From an uncultured Phascolarctobacterium sp. (GTDB taxonomy: Bacteria > Bacillota > Negativicutes > Acidaminococcales > Acidaminococcaceae): a DNA stretch of 64,000 bases. The stretch spans positions 1 through 64,000 of the forward strand of contig CANQBR010000005.1 of the NCBI GenBank assembly GCA_947589605.1, in the 5' to 3' direction. The position numbers and the translations under genes are program-made. Position 1 is the first letter of the stretch, and the number at the start of each line of letters is the position of its first letter. Below the pieces are notes generated by a model. It was given only the letters and a program-made list of their open reading frames with translations. It had not been told where the DNA came from and did not search any database. This document shows, piece by piece, positions 27,004-34,633 of the stretch.

Positions 27004-27157
27004 GCTATCGATTCAGCCCATACGTTTTGCTTCTCTACGTATCTATCAGTACTTGCTCGCAAGCAATGAATATCCGTCAGAATCTCGCTATACGTTGGAA
27101 CAACAGGAAAAGCACCGGCAATTGCTTAGACTGTGTCCTATATTATTTTGCGCATAA

Positions 27158-27292
27158 TATTGTGCCATATCTGACCAACTCAGCGATATCGAAGTTTGGG
27201 CCAACGGCTTGCCAAGAAAACTTCTTGGATACAAAACACCTGACGAAGTTTTCGAAAGCGAAATAGATAATATCTATACAGCTACGTCCTAA
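27158..27292 (+). pseudogene. Remnant of an IS30-family transposase (C-terminus)
   Basis: In the frame ending with the TAA at 27290-27292, the residues read WANGLPRKLLGYKTPDEVFE followed by SEIDNIYTATS. This resembles the conserved end of IS30-type transposases (LPRK-LGYKTP-E-F-E). Only about 44 codons are open; upstream sequence has stops in this frame, so it is a decayed fragment. A candidate inverted-repeat end, ATTGACCAACTTGAGATTGC (27377-27396), lies downstream. Confidence 0.6.
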
Positions 27293-27376
27293 TATAGCAC
27301 AAGAGGTTGCTAGCTACGACTCTCCCAAGTCGGAACCCTATGTGTGGATAACACAATCGTCAATGTTTAAATTTAA

Positions 27377-27402
27377 ATTGACCAACTTGAGATTGCAATT
27401 TG
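27377..27402. mobile_element. Candidate right end of the decayed IS30-like element
   Basis: The AT-rich segment around ATTGACCAACTTGAGATTGC has the look of an IS30-family terminal repeat and lies in the right place after the transposase remnant. No matching left end is seen, so the element is truncated. The gap 26999-27425 otherwise shows nothing. Confidence 0.35.
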
Positions 27403-27425
27403 CTATAATGATACTTATACAAACA

Positions 27426-28892
27426 TCATGTAAGTATCTTGTAATTAACATAGCTCCAGATCAAAATTGCGCTCGGTGAGACTTTCCCGCCATTCAACAC
27501 GGCTATTAAGCAAATCATCACAACGAAAGCAAAAATGCCATAAATAATAACAATTTTCTTGGCTTTTCTTTTTTCTACGGGCTGTTTATTGATAGCGTAT
27601 CGATATACAAATATCGGAGCAGAGTAAATAGTAAATGAAATTAGTAAACTCAAAAGTAAGTCAGTCCAAAAGGATCCCATATTTTCTGCTGAAGGTGTGG
27701 TAGTTTTGTTTACTGAGGTACTATTTACAGGCGAATTATTTGCCGATGCGCTGTTTACAACTGGATACTTAACGCTGGCGAGTAGCGATTCAAAATCCTT
27801 ATAGTATGTATTTTCGTCGCTTCCAAAAAATTGAAACGTATATAAATAGCCATTTTCCATTGTTAGGAGATTAGTTGATTTCCCTTCAAACATAGTTCCT
27901 TGTATTTCCGAAGAGTATGAAAAATTGCATTTGTAATAGTCAATCCCGCCATATGATACAAGAGTAGAATCTGCTAGATTGAACATATTCTTAGTGGCTT
28001 TATCTGTAAACCATCTTTGTATGTCCTTTAAGGTTAGTTTGGAAGTGTTAATATCCGACCTCGTAAGCCCGATTTTCTCACTAGGTGACATTTTGCTCCA
28101 AATATCCGCACTCCCATAAAGCATAACTATGCCAAAATTATTATTTGATATAAACTTTGCATCGATAAATTCTCGGTGTTGTGACAATGGTAGTTGTATC
28201 CAGTTTGCCGGCACGGTAAATTCAACACCTGTTTCTATATCTTTGTAAATAAAACTTTTTGCTTCATAGCTTGATGCAGATGAATCTGAAGTTTCATTAA
28301 AATGTATAGTATCTATTATTGCCTTTAATTCGGCTTCCTGTTCTGAAGATATTGCTCTAGAATAAGAGTTAATTTTTATAGTTATGGCTCTGTTATCAAA
28401 TACAGTGTAGTATTGCAGACAATGGATTCTTTCCCCATTATTCAGTAAGTTAAAGTAAAGTCTCATAAATTTTGCTTGATCATGCAAATAAAAATCATAT
28501 TTTTCTATTGTGATACCCAGTTTCTCCTCAAACATATTTTTTACTGATGCCGCCAATTTAGCAAGTTTTGTGTTATCAATTTGGTTAAAATTCTTTATAT
28601 CATTGGGGACCATCATAACTACAATTTCAGAAGCAGTGCTTTCGTCAATTGCGTCCAGATAAATATTGCCTGCTTTCATTTGATTTAATAATGCTTTTCC
28701 ATCAAATCCATACAGCAGGCGCTTGGAACTACCAACATCGATATTTCTAGTCACAACATTATATTTTGAAGGGATATCGATGCTCATTTGCAAATCATCA
28801 AGAAAATATACTTTACTAGATGTTGCAAACACTACTGTCTGCATAGATACTAGCAAAATAATTAACACGGTGCGCAAAATTATTTTTTTCAT
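27426..28892 (-). CDS. Exported/membrane protein with two similar extracytoplasmic domains; function unknown
   Basis: 488 residues from the ATG at 28892 (AAAGGG ribosome site); the ORF extends to 28943 but that adds residues before a clear signal peptide. Signal MKKIILRTVLIILLVSMQTVVFA, then two domains that each begin with a hydrophobic strand plus proline (SIDIPSKY; EFTVPANW) and end with a similar helix/strand (AIIDTIHF; LLASVKYP). A Ser/Asn/Thr-rich linker follows, then three C-terminal membrane helices from about residue 405. The lengths and pattern suggest tandem PsbP-like folds, but this is inference. AT-rich, codon use differs from the neighbourhood. It may act with the two DUF805 genes. 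Confidence 0.75.
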   Translation of the reverse strand: MKKIILRTVLIILLVSMQTVVFATSSKVYFLDDLQMSIDIPSKYNVVTRNIDVGSSKRLLYGFDGKALLNQMKAGNIYLDAIDESTASEIVVMMVPNDIKNFNQIDNTKLAKLAASVKNMFEEKLGITIEKYDFYLHDQAKFMRLYFNLLNNGERIHCLQYYTVFDNRAITIKINSYSRAISSEQEAELKAIIDTIHFNETSDSSASSYEAKSFIYKDIETGVEFTVPANWIQLPLSQHREFIDAKFISNNNFGIVMLYGSADIWSKMSPSEKIGLTRSDINTSKLTLKDIQRWFTDKATKNMFNLADSTLVSYGGIDYYKCNFSYSSEIQGTMFEGKSTNLLTMENGYLYTFQFFGSDENTYYKDFESLLASVKYPVVNSASANNSPVNSTSVNKTTTPSAENMGSFWTDLLLSLLISFTIYSAPIFVYRYAINKQPVEKRKAKKIVIIYGIFAFVVMICLIAVLNGGKVSPSAILIWSYVNYKILT

Positions 28893-28964
28893 CTCAGTTT
28901 CCCTTTCAAAGGCAAACGCCTTCGCAAATCTAAAACTTTCCAAACTAATTTGTTTATCGGATTA

Positions 28965-29747
28965 CTATAAATTGCGTAGGGTATCCGTAGTATTGGCATC
29001 TTCTAGTTCAGCTATCTTACTATAACCTTCCTGATGCGCTTCCGGGTCTCCATATTGATTAGGGAAAGAATCACCTTTAATGAAGCATAAGGCACACAAG
29101 AGCACAGTCATAACAAAAAGATTTAATAAAGCGTTATCGTAGGTAACTATATTAAGGACAAGTATTCCAAGGCTCCAGTATCCAGATTTACCTAAATCGT
29201 GCAATCTCTTGACGTAGGTTGAAAGATTCAATATACCAAACATAAGTATACCTGCCAGTGCCAAGAAAGATACCAAAGTGTTTTCTGTATGCGCCAATGT
29301 GGCCCCAGAGATTGAATAACCCAAAAAACCTATCATCATCCTCAAGAAGAACTGCTTTCGCCCAATACGGCTTTTAAAATTCAGCCAGTTTAATTTGTTT
29401 AACCCATCACCGTTTGAAAACGCTGCTACTCCTGTACTTATAAATATCGAGAAAATGATATTTACAACAAAAAATACCAGCTTTAAAGCCAAAACTTGCA
29501 AAGCTGGCATATACCATGGTTCATAAGCAAAAGCGCCATAAATCAGAGCAATAACAACCCCGAAAAGCGAAGGTATGAATGGAAGTAAGTCTGTACCAAC
29601 AAAAATAAAACAAGCAACCGTATTTTTTACAAAAAGCGGTTCCGCTGCAGGAAAAGCAGCACCAATAAAAAATGCGGCAAATTTTATTACTAATATAACA
29701 ACGATATATGGCACTAGCAGGGCGCCAAGCCCCAATACCTGTCTCAT
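28965..29747 (-). CDS. Membrane protein with C-terminal DUF805 domain
   Basis: 260 residues with about seven hydrophobic helices. The N-terminal half (residues 1-110) is a separate group of four membrane segments. The second half has DUF805 hallmarks: IGRKQFFLRMMIGFLGYS (compare GRxxR-xY/F), YVKRLHDLGKSGYWSL, and FPNQYGDPE at the end. DUF805 proteins are small multispanning membrane proteins of unknown role, abundant in accessory regions. The Shine-Dalgarno GGGGG precedes the ATG. Its neighbour to the right is a second, single-domain DUF805 protein; both lie in the AT-rich segment. Confidence 0.85.
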   Translation of the reverse strand: MRQVLGLGALLVPYIVVILVIKFAAFFIGAAFPAAEPLFVKNTVACFIFVGTDLLPFIPSLFGVVIALIYGAFAYEPWYMPALQVLALKLVFFVVNIIFSIFISTGVAAFSNGDGLNKLNWLNFKSRIGRKQFFLRMMIGFLGYSISGATLAHTENTLVSFLALAGILMFGILNLSTYVKRLHDLGKSGYWSLGILVLNIVTYDNALLNLFVMTVLLCALCFIKGDSFPNQYGDPEAHQEGYSKIAELEDANTTDTLRNL

Positions 29748-29789
29748 CTCATTTCCCCCTTTTGTGTTATAAAAGCAATCGTTTATTAT

Positions 29790-30143
29790 CTAATTTTTTC
29801 CCAAAGGATCAGGCCCATATTTGTTGGGTCCAGCATTTCCTTTCTTGAAAAGCAAAAACAAACCAAGTCCTAAATTAACGAAGGGTACCAGAGAAATCAA
29901 ACTGAACCATGCACTAATGCCTATGTCGTGCAATCTTCGTCCCAAGAGAGAAAAGCACCATACCATATACAATATAAAAATGGGATAATGAATTAACATT
30001 GAGTTGATTCCAAAGAATTGCAAAGGTATAGATGTCAAACAATAAACTGACATTGCCAAAAGAAGCGCCAAAAAATAACGTAATCTGTTTAATCTTCCTG
30101 AAAAAGTCAGCGGCAGATACCAATACTTTTGTGTGTTATCCAT
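29790..30143 (-). CDS. DUF805 family membrane protein
   Basis: 117 residues from the ATG at 30143 (GGGAGG upstream). Four membrane segments; GRLNRLRYFLALLLAM at the start, LLGRRLHDIGISAWFSLISLVPFVN in the middle and GPNKYGPDPLGKN at the end are characteristic of DUF805. First gene of a minus-strand run with the 260-residue DUF805 protein and the 488-residue exported protein. Function unknown. Confidence 0.9.
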   Translation of the reverse strand: MDNTQKYWYLPLTFSGRLNRLRYFLALLLAMSVYCLTSIPLQFFGINSMLIHYPIFILYMVWCFSLLGRRLHDIGISAWFSLISLVPFVNLGLGLFLLFKKGNAGPNKYGPDPLGKN

Positions 30144-30566
30144 AATTACCTCCCATTCAAGAGTCAAGCCCTAAAGTTTGTGTAATTTTTTTCTTATCAA
30201 TTACAAAGGACTTGTTTTCTTTTTATTATAGCACAAAAGCGCTTATCTACGATTGTAAAATGCAGCAGAAAACAAGCATACGAAAAATAGCAAGAGTATT
30301 TTCATTCACCAGCACATCCCCTTTAAGCGTAGTTTAGGATCAAATTTTGACGAAATATCAAAGCTCTTTGTAATCATCAATAAGAACCTGCAAATTTTTT
30401 ATACGGGCGATGGTCATTTTGGCAAGCTCAATGCCCGAGAGGGCTTTATGCCGAACATAGCGGCAAAAACTTCGCATCCCGCACCTGCGGTTTTAAAATT
30501 TTCAGCTCTCGCAAAAACTCTCTCAGAGCAGCGCAGCCCTTTTTACCGAAACTTTACGATTTGAAC
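30144..30566. other. Mostly non-coding gap; transition out of the AT-rich region
   Basis: Composition changes from AT-rich (30144-30350) to mixed. No clear gene. One 39-codon minus-strand frame is listed separately. No RNA gene recognised before the promoter at 30567. Confidence 0.5.
30358..30477 (-). pseudogene. Short coding-like frame, possible gene remnant
   Basis: Minus-strand frame from the ATG at 30477 to TGA at 30360-30358. It reads MRSFCRYVRHKALSGIELAK then MTIARIKNLQVLIDDYKEL, 39 residues, with amino-acid sense and an amphipathic helical look. No good ribosome site. It could be the decayed end of a larger gene. I do not recognise it. Confidence 0.25.
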
Positions 30567-30596
30567 TTGCCAAGAGCACGGGGGCCGTGCTATGAT
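30567..30596 (+). promoter_or_regulatory. Promoter driving the znu leader RNA
   Basis: -35 TTGCCA (30567-30572), 18-base spacer, -10 TATGAT (30591-30596). About 275 bases upstream of the znuA ATG, giving a long leader. Confidence 0.65.
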
Positions 30597-30602
30597 AATA
30601 GA

Positions 30603-30854
30603 GAGTTAAGCCGCCGGAGGCGGAGATCGCAAGGGAGCGTGTGTGCCAAAACAGTATAAGAGAGCGAAGGAACAGTAGGAACGAACAGCGTGAAGAAGAG
30701 CATCGAGGTGTTTTGTGTGAAGTTCTTATCCTACATCATCGTCCAACTTTTGACCTTGGGCCAAGAGGAACAACAACGTACTTTCCGGTTGTAAAGAGGC
30801 TCATAAAGAAAGACAGGGGCTGCGCAAGAGGTTTTCGCCTCCTGCGCAGTTTTT
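30603..30854 (+). ncRNA. Structured leader RNA of unknown class upstream of znuABC, possible attenuator
   Basis: About 250 nt between a promoter and an intrinsic terminator, directly upstream of a zinc-type ABC operon. Visible pairings: a 5' hairpin CCGCC-GGA-GGCGG (30611-30623); GTAGGA...GAAC with GTTC...TCCTAC enclosing a loop (about 30676-30734); ACAAC / GTTGT near 30771-30792; and a strong terminator (30820-30854). The 5' element GGAGGCG (30616-30622) is an exact complement of CGCCTCC in the terminator's 3' side (30836-30842), so two exclusive structures are possible. It matches no riboswitch class I recall (T-box, SAM, cobalamin, TPP, FMN, yybP-ykoY, NiCo). A stand-alone small RNA is the alternative. 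Confidence 0.5.
30820..30854 (+). terminator. Intrinsic terminator just before znuA
   Basis: CTGCGCA / TGCGCAG outer stem with inner GAGG / CCTC (one bulge each side), loop TTTTCG, then TTTTTG. It ends 16 bases before the znuA ATG, so znuABC expression from the upstream promoter needs read-through. Confidence 0.8.
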
Positions 30855-30869
30855 GTAAATAGAGGGAAA

Positions 30870-31739
30870 ATGAAAAAAACGATATCATTGCTGCTGTTGC
30901 TGGCCGCTGTCCTGCTGTGCTGGGGTTGCGGAGGGCAGCAGAAAAAAGAGCCGGCCAAGCTGGCTGTCACCGCTTCCTTTTACCCCATGGGCGAATTGGC
31001 CAAGGGCGTGGGCGGCGAGCTGATCGAGCTGCGGGTGCTGGTGCCGGCGGGGGCAGAAGCTCACGACTTCGAACCTTCGCCCCGGGCCGTCACCGCTTTG
31101 GGCCAAAGCAAAGTTTTCATCTATAACGGCTTGGTGGAACCCTGGGCAGAGGGAGCCCTGCGGGCAGTGGCGGAGCAGCCGGTGCTGGTCTGCCGCGCCG
31201 GAGAAGGGCTCTATCGTTTACCCGACGGCACCGAGGATCCTCACGTGTGGCTGGACCTGAGTAAAGCGCAGCTGGAGACAGAGAGGATCTGCACCGCCTT
31301 TTGCGAGGCGGACCCGGCTCACGCCGACCTTTACCGCCGCAATGCGGCGCTTTATACAGCCAAGCTGGCACAGTTGGATGCGGCCTATAAAGAGCTGGGC
31401 CGCAGCAGCCGGCGCAAGACCATCGTCTGCAGCCACGCTGCCTTCGGACATTTGGCGGCAGCTTACGGCCTGCGGCAGGAAGCGGTGCTGGGCCTTGCTC
31501 CGGAGACGGAACCCACCGCGGCGGCACTGGGCGCTTTGACGAAAACGGTGCGGCGGGAAGGGCTTGCTTACATTTTTATGGAGAGCGGTGCATCGGAGCG
31601 GGTGGCGGAAACTTTGGCGAAAGAAGCGGGAGTGAAGGTGCTGCCTCTTGATGCGGCGGAAGGCTCCGGCAGCAATGGGCTCAGTTTTCTTCAAATAACG
31701 GAAGAAAATTTGCGCAATTTGAAAAAGGCTTTGCAATGA
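30870..31739 (+). CDS. znuA: Zinc/manganese-type ABC transporter substrate-binding lipoprotein
   Basis: 289 residues. Signal peptide with a lipoprotein-like Cys (LLLLLAAVLLCWGCGG; Cys about residue 21). Cluster A-I metal-binding fold: PMGELAKGVGG, then EAHDFEPSPRAV (His ligand), DPHVWLDLSKA (His ligand), SHAAFGHLAAAYGL (His ligand) and the C-terminal ESGASERVAETLAKEAGVKVLPLD (acidic ligand). Three His plus an acidic ligand favour zinc or manganese; the order znuA-C-B and lack of a long His-rich loop leave the metal open. It lies just after the leader terminator. Stop and znuC start overlap by 4 bases. Confidence 0.9.
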   Translation: MKKTISLLLLLAAVLLCWGCGGQQKKEPAKLAVTASFYPMGELAKGVGGELIELRVLVPAGAEAHDFEPSPRAVTALGQSKVFIYNGLVEPWAEGALRAVAEQPVLVCRAGEGLYRLPDGTEDPHVWLDLSKAQLETERICTAFCEADPAHADLYRRNAALYTAKLAQLDAAYKELGRSSRRKTIVCSHAAFGHLAAAYGLRQEAVLGLAPETEPTAAALGALTKTVRREGLAYIFMESGASERVAETLAKEAGVKVLPLDAAEGSGSNGLSFLQITEENLRNLKKALQ

Positions 31740-32452
31740 TGGACAAGATCATAAACGTGGAAAATTTGGGCTTTGACTACGGCGAGGGCTGGGTCTTTCA
31801 TGATCTGAACCTGTACATAGAAGCCGGCGATTTTGTGGCGGTAGTGGGTGCCAACGGCGCCGGCAAGTCTACCTTGCTGAAATTGCTGGCCGGCATCCTT
31901 GCCCCCGATAGAGGCCGCATCTTTTTTTACGGCCGGCCCCTGCCCGAATTCAAAGAGTGGGAACGAGTCGGCTATGTGCCGCAAAATCCGGCCCGGCAGC
32001 AAAAAGGCTTCCCCATCAGCGTGGAAGAAGTGGTGGCCTTGGGACTTTTGAGCCCGCAGCGGCTGCGGGGGCCCCTCACGGCCAAAGAGCGGGGACAAGT
32101 GGCAGCCTGCCTGGATCGGTTCGACCTGCGTAAGTTGAGCGGGCGGCGGCTGGGGGAACTCAGCGGCGGGCAGCAGCAGCGGGCTTTTTTGGCCCGAGCC
32201 ATGGTGAAAAAACCTTCGATCTTGCTGTTGGACGAACCGGCCAGCGGCGTCGATGCCCGGGCCAAAGCGGCTCTTTATCAACTTTTGCGGCAGTTGAACG
32301 AGGACGGAGTCACCATCGTCATGGTCTCTCACGATCTGGAACTGGCGGCTCAAGCGGCGCGGCATGCCCTCTGCCTGGACCACGGCATCTGCTTCTGGGG
32401 CCCGGCAGTTTCGGCCCTCACCCATCATCACCGCCACGGAACTTTTTTATAA
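31736..32452 (+). CDS. znuC: Zinc-type ABC transporter ATP-binding protein
   Basis: 238 residues. Walker A VGANGAGKSTLL is near residue 37-48, the Q-loop region GYVPQNPARQQKGFPISVEEVV follows, and the signature LSGGQQQRAFLARAM precedes Walker B ILLLDEPASGVD. The Mn/Zn subfamily is supported by its operon neighbours. The start overlaps znuA (ATGA), so it is translationally coupled; the two possible ATGs in ATGATG are equivalent. Confidence 0.93.
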   Translation: MMDKIINVENLGFDYGEGWVFHDLNLYIEAGDFVAVVGANGAGKSTLLKLLAGILAPDRGRIFFYGRPLPEFKEWERVGYVPQNPARQQKGFPISVEEVVALGLLSPQRLRGPLTAKERGQVAACLDRFDLRKLSGRRLGELSGGQQQRAFLARAMVKKPSILLLDEPASGVDARAKAALYQLLRQLNEDGVTIVMVSHDLELAAQAARHALCLDHGICFWGPAVSALTHHHRHGTFL

Positions 32453-32512
32453 GAGAAATACCGACGAGCGCAAAAAATTTCGCGATCGTTCACGCTGAAG
32501 GAGCAACTTTCG

Positions 32513-33403
32513 ATGCCGATACCCGAACTGTGGGCCATGGATTTCATGCGCCGAGCCTTCCTGGCCGGCCTGATAATGGGAGCGGTGTGCCCGCTCATAG
32601 GAACGTTTTTGGTTTTGCGCCGCCAGTCTCTCATCGGGGACGGGCTGGGGCATCTTGCCTTTGCGGGGGTGGCTGCCGGAGCTTTGGCCGGCGTCAACGG
32701 AGTGCTCAGCGCCGCCGCAGCCTGCATAGCGGGGGCGTTGGCTATCGAACTGGTGCGGAGAAAGCTGCCGGAGGCGGCCGATATGGTGCTGGCGGTCTTT
32801 TTCTACAGCGGCATGGGTCTGGCTGCCGTCTTTTTGAGTTTGAACAGGACCGGCGGCTTCAGCCTCAGCGGGCTCCTCTTCGGCAGTCTGCTGACCGTCG
32901 GCCCCGAGGATCTGTGGCTGATAGGGGCGCTGGCTTTGGCCATAGTGCTTTTCATCGCTCTCTTTTATCGGCCGCTGCAATATTTGGCTTTCGACGAAGT
33001 TTGCGCTCAGGTAGCGGGGCTGCCGGTGGGCAAGCTCAATTTGCTGCTGGCCTTTTTGACGGCTCTGACGGTGGCTTTGTCTATGCGCATCGTCGGCCTC
33101 CTTTTGGTGGCAGCCATGCTGGTGCTGCCGGTAGCCGCCGCCTTGCAGACGGCTAAAAGTTTTGCCGCCACCTTGAAACAGAGCGTAGCCTACGGGCTGG
33201 CGGCGGTCAGCTTGGGGCTGACGGTCAGCTATTATACCGATCTGGCGCCGGGAGGCAGCATCGTTTTGACCGGCGGTTTCTTTTTCGCTCTCAGTTTCGT
33301 TCTCGCTCGTTTGCGGCGCAAAGGACGGACCGTGGAGCAGCGCTGCTCCGTGTGCGGCGAAGAAGTGGCAGAAGAGAGGAACGAGGATGAGCAAGCTCGC
33401 TGA
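32513..33403 (+). CDS. znuB: Zinc-type ABC transporter permease
   Basis: 296 residues with about eight membrane segments. ABC-3 family: FLVLRRQSLIGDGLGHLAFAGVAAGAL near the start, then the EAA-like loop VAGLPVGKLNLLLAFLTALTVALSMRIVGLLLVAAMLVLPVAAA, typical of ZnuB. The C-terminus is a basic tail with CSVCGEE, a pair of Cys not usual for the family. It lies 60 bases after znuC. The last 17 bases overlap the PHP gene start. Confidence 0.9.
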   Translation: MPIPELWAMDFMRRAFLAGLIMGAVCPLIGTFLVLRRQSLIGDGLGHLAFAGVAAGALAGVNGVLSAAAACIAGALAIELVRRKLPEAADMVLAVFFYSGMGLAAVFLSLNRTGGFSLSGLLFGSLLTVGPEDLWLIGALALAIVLFIALFYRPLQYLAFDEVCAQVAGLPVGKLNLLLAFLTALTVALSMRIVGLLLVAAMLVLPVAAALQTAKSFAATLKQSVAYGLAAVSLGLTVSYYTDLAPGGSIVLTGGFFFALSFVLARLRRKGRTVEQRCSVCGEEVAEERNEDEQAR

Positions 33404-34223
33404 AAGAGGAAGAGTCGATCTGCACATCCACAGCTGCGCCAGCGACGGCACCTGGACGCCGGCGGAAGTGGTGCGGGAGGCAAAACAGTTGGGCTTGGCC
33501 GCCATCGCTCTGTGCGATCACGACAGTGTGGCCAACGTGGCGGAGACGATGGAGCTGGCGCAAAAGGCGGGGCTGCACTGCCTGGCGGCCAGCGAGATCT
33601 GCGCTACCAAGGCCGGCCGCATGTTCCACATCCTCGGCTACGGCATAGATATCGGCAACGGACCCTTGTTGGCGTTGCTGCGGCACAATTGGGATCTGCT
33701 GCTGGATAAAGACGTGGAAAGCATCAAGATCTTGGCGGAGGCCGGTTGGGCGGTGGACGAAGAAGAATTCGCCCGCTATGAGTACGATCGGCGTCGAGGC
33801 GGCTGGAAGGCGCTGGCCTATTTGATCGACAAAGGGTTTTGTACCGACGTGAACGATTATTTCCGAAACATTTTTACGGAAGAGAATCACTTGGGCTTCC
33901 CTCCCTTTCCGCCCATTTCCCGGGTAATAGAAACGATCCATCAAGCGGGAGGAGTGGCTCTGTGCGCTCACGCCGCCAGCGCTTTTCACGGGCCCGGGCT
34001 GGCTGCGGAGCTGGAACTTTTGGCCGAAGAAAATTTGGACGGCTTCGAATGTTACCACAGCGGCCACAGTCTTGAAGACACCGCAAAATTGCTGTCCTAT
34101 TGCCGCAAGAGAGGCCTTTTGATCAGCGGCGGCAGCGATTGCCACGGAACTTTTGTGCCGGGACGTTTTTTGGGAGAGCCGGAAGTCTGGGCCGAAGACC
34201 TGAATTTACCCGGTTTGCTGTAA
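33387..34223 (+). CDS. PHP-domain phosphoesterase
   Basis: 278 residues. The polymerase and histidinol phosphatase (PHP) metal-binding pattern is complete: VDLHIHSCASDG near the start, IALCDHDSVANV, ASEICATKAGRMFHILGYG, ALCAHAASAF and GSDCHGTFVPG near the C-terminus. Closest relatives by pattern are the RNase AM/YciV-type nucleotide or 5'-RNA phosphoesterases; the exact substrate is uncertain. It is coupled to znuB by overlap, so it sits at the end of the znu operon. A near-perfect Noc-type binding site lies inside the gene (33915-33928). Confidence 0.85.
   Translation: MSKLAERGRVDLHIHSCASDGTWTPAEVVREAKQLGLAAIALCDHDSVANVAETMELAQKAGLHCLAASEICATKAGRMFHILGYGIDIGNGPLLALLRHNWDLLLDKDVESIKILAEAGWAVDEEEFARYEYDRRRGGWKALAYLIDKGFCTDVNDYFRNIFTEENHLGFPPFPPISRVIETIHQAGGVALCAHAASAFHGPGLAAELELLAEENLDGFECYHSGHSLEDTAKLLSYCRKRGLLISGGSDCHGTFVPGRFLGEPEVWAEDLNLPGLL
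33915..33928. promoter_or_regulatory. Candidate Noc-binding sequence (NBS) inside the PHP gene
   Basis: ATTTCCCGGGTAAT differs by one base from the Noc-binding consensus ATTTCCCGGGAAAT. A Noc-like protein with NBS-type recognition residues is encoded at 21030. No better match was noticed in the window. Confidence 0.45.
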
Positions 34224-34235
34224 AAATATAGGCAA

Positions 34236-34266
34236 TAAAAAACGCAGACTTCGAAAAAAGTCTGCG
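34236..34266 (-). terminator. Terminator of the small membrane protein gene (minus strand)
   Basis: 9-bp stem CGCAGACTT / AAGTCTGCG (34243-34266) followed on the minus strand by TTTTTTATT. Its plus-strand tail is A-rich, so it does not serve the PHP gene. Confidence 0.65.
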
Positions 34267-34277
34267 ACAAAAAAATA

Positions 34278-34363
34278 AGCGGTCGATCCATCCGAGCGAG
34301 CGACGAAAGGCAACGCTTTTCTTTGTTGCTTTCTCATCGTCTCGGGAGGGCCGGCCGCTTTTT
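34278..34363 (+). terminator. Long hairpin terminator of the znu-PHP operon
   Basis: Nested pairings: AGCGG/CCGCT (34278-34282 with 34355-34359), CCGAG/CTCGG, CGACG/CGTC, GAAAG/CTTTC and CAAC/GTTG (34311-34314 with 34325-34328), followed by a T-run to 34363. It is longer than a typical terminator. Confidence 0.5.
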
Positions 34364-34372
34364 GTTTTGCTC

Positions 34373-34591
34373 TTATCTGTATTTGTTTTTGTGTTTGGTC
34401 TTGATCTTTTTATTGGCTTCGTCGATCTTGGTATATTGCTGCCAGCAATAGAAGGCGCAGAGGGGCAGCCCTACGAAGATCAGGCCCAGCCAGCGGTTGT
34501 CCAAATAATAGTGGCCGGCCATACCGGCGATGATGGTGAGGATGATGATGATGAAAAGATTGAGTTTGATATTCAAGAGTTTTTCGCGCAT
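34373..34591 (-). CDS. Small membrane protein, unknown
   Basis: 72 residues with two membrane helices: residues about 11-28 (LNLFIIIILTIIAGMAGHYY) and 33-50 (RWLGLIFVGLPLCAFYCW), then a basic tail NKKIKTKHKNKYR. The Shine-Dalgarno AAAGGAG is good. I recognise no family. It follows gluQ (42 bases) in the same direction and may share its transcript. Confidence 0.7.
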   Translation of the reverse strand: MREKLLNIKLNLFIIIILTIIAGMAGHYYLDNRWLGLIFVGLPLCAFYCWQQYTKIDEANKKIKTKHKNKYR

Positions 34592-34633
34592 AAAAGAGGC
34601 TCCTTTCTTATGAGCTGATATTAAAACCTGTTT

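Noticed and set aside
30641-30862. Open frame of 73 codons inside the znu leader
   Set aside because: It runs through the terminator, lacks a ribosome site, and the region is better explained as structured RNA.
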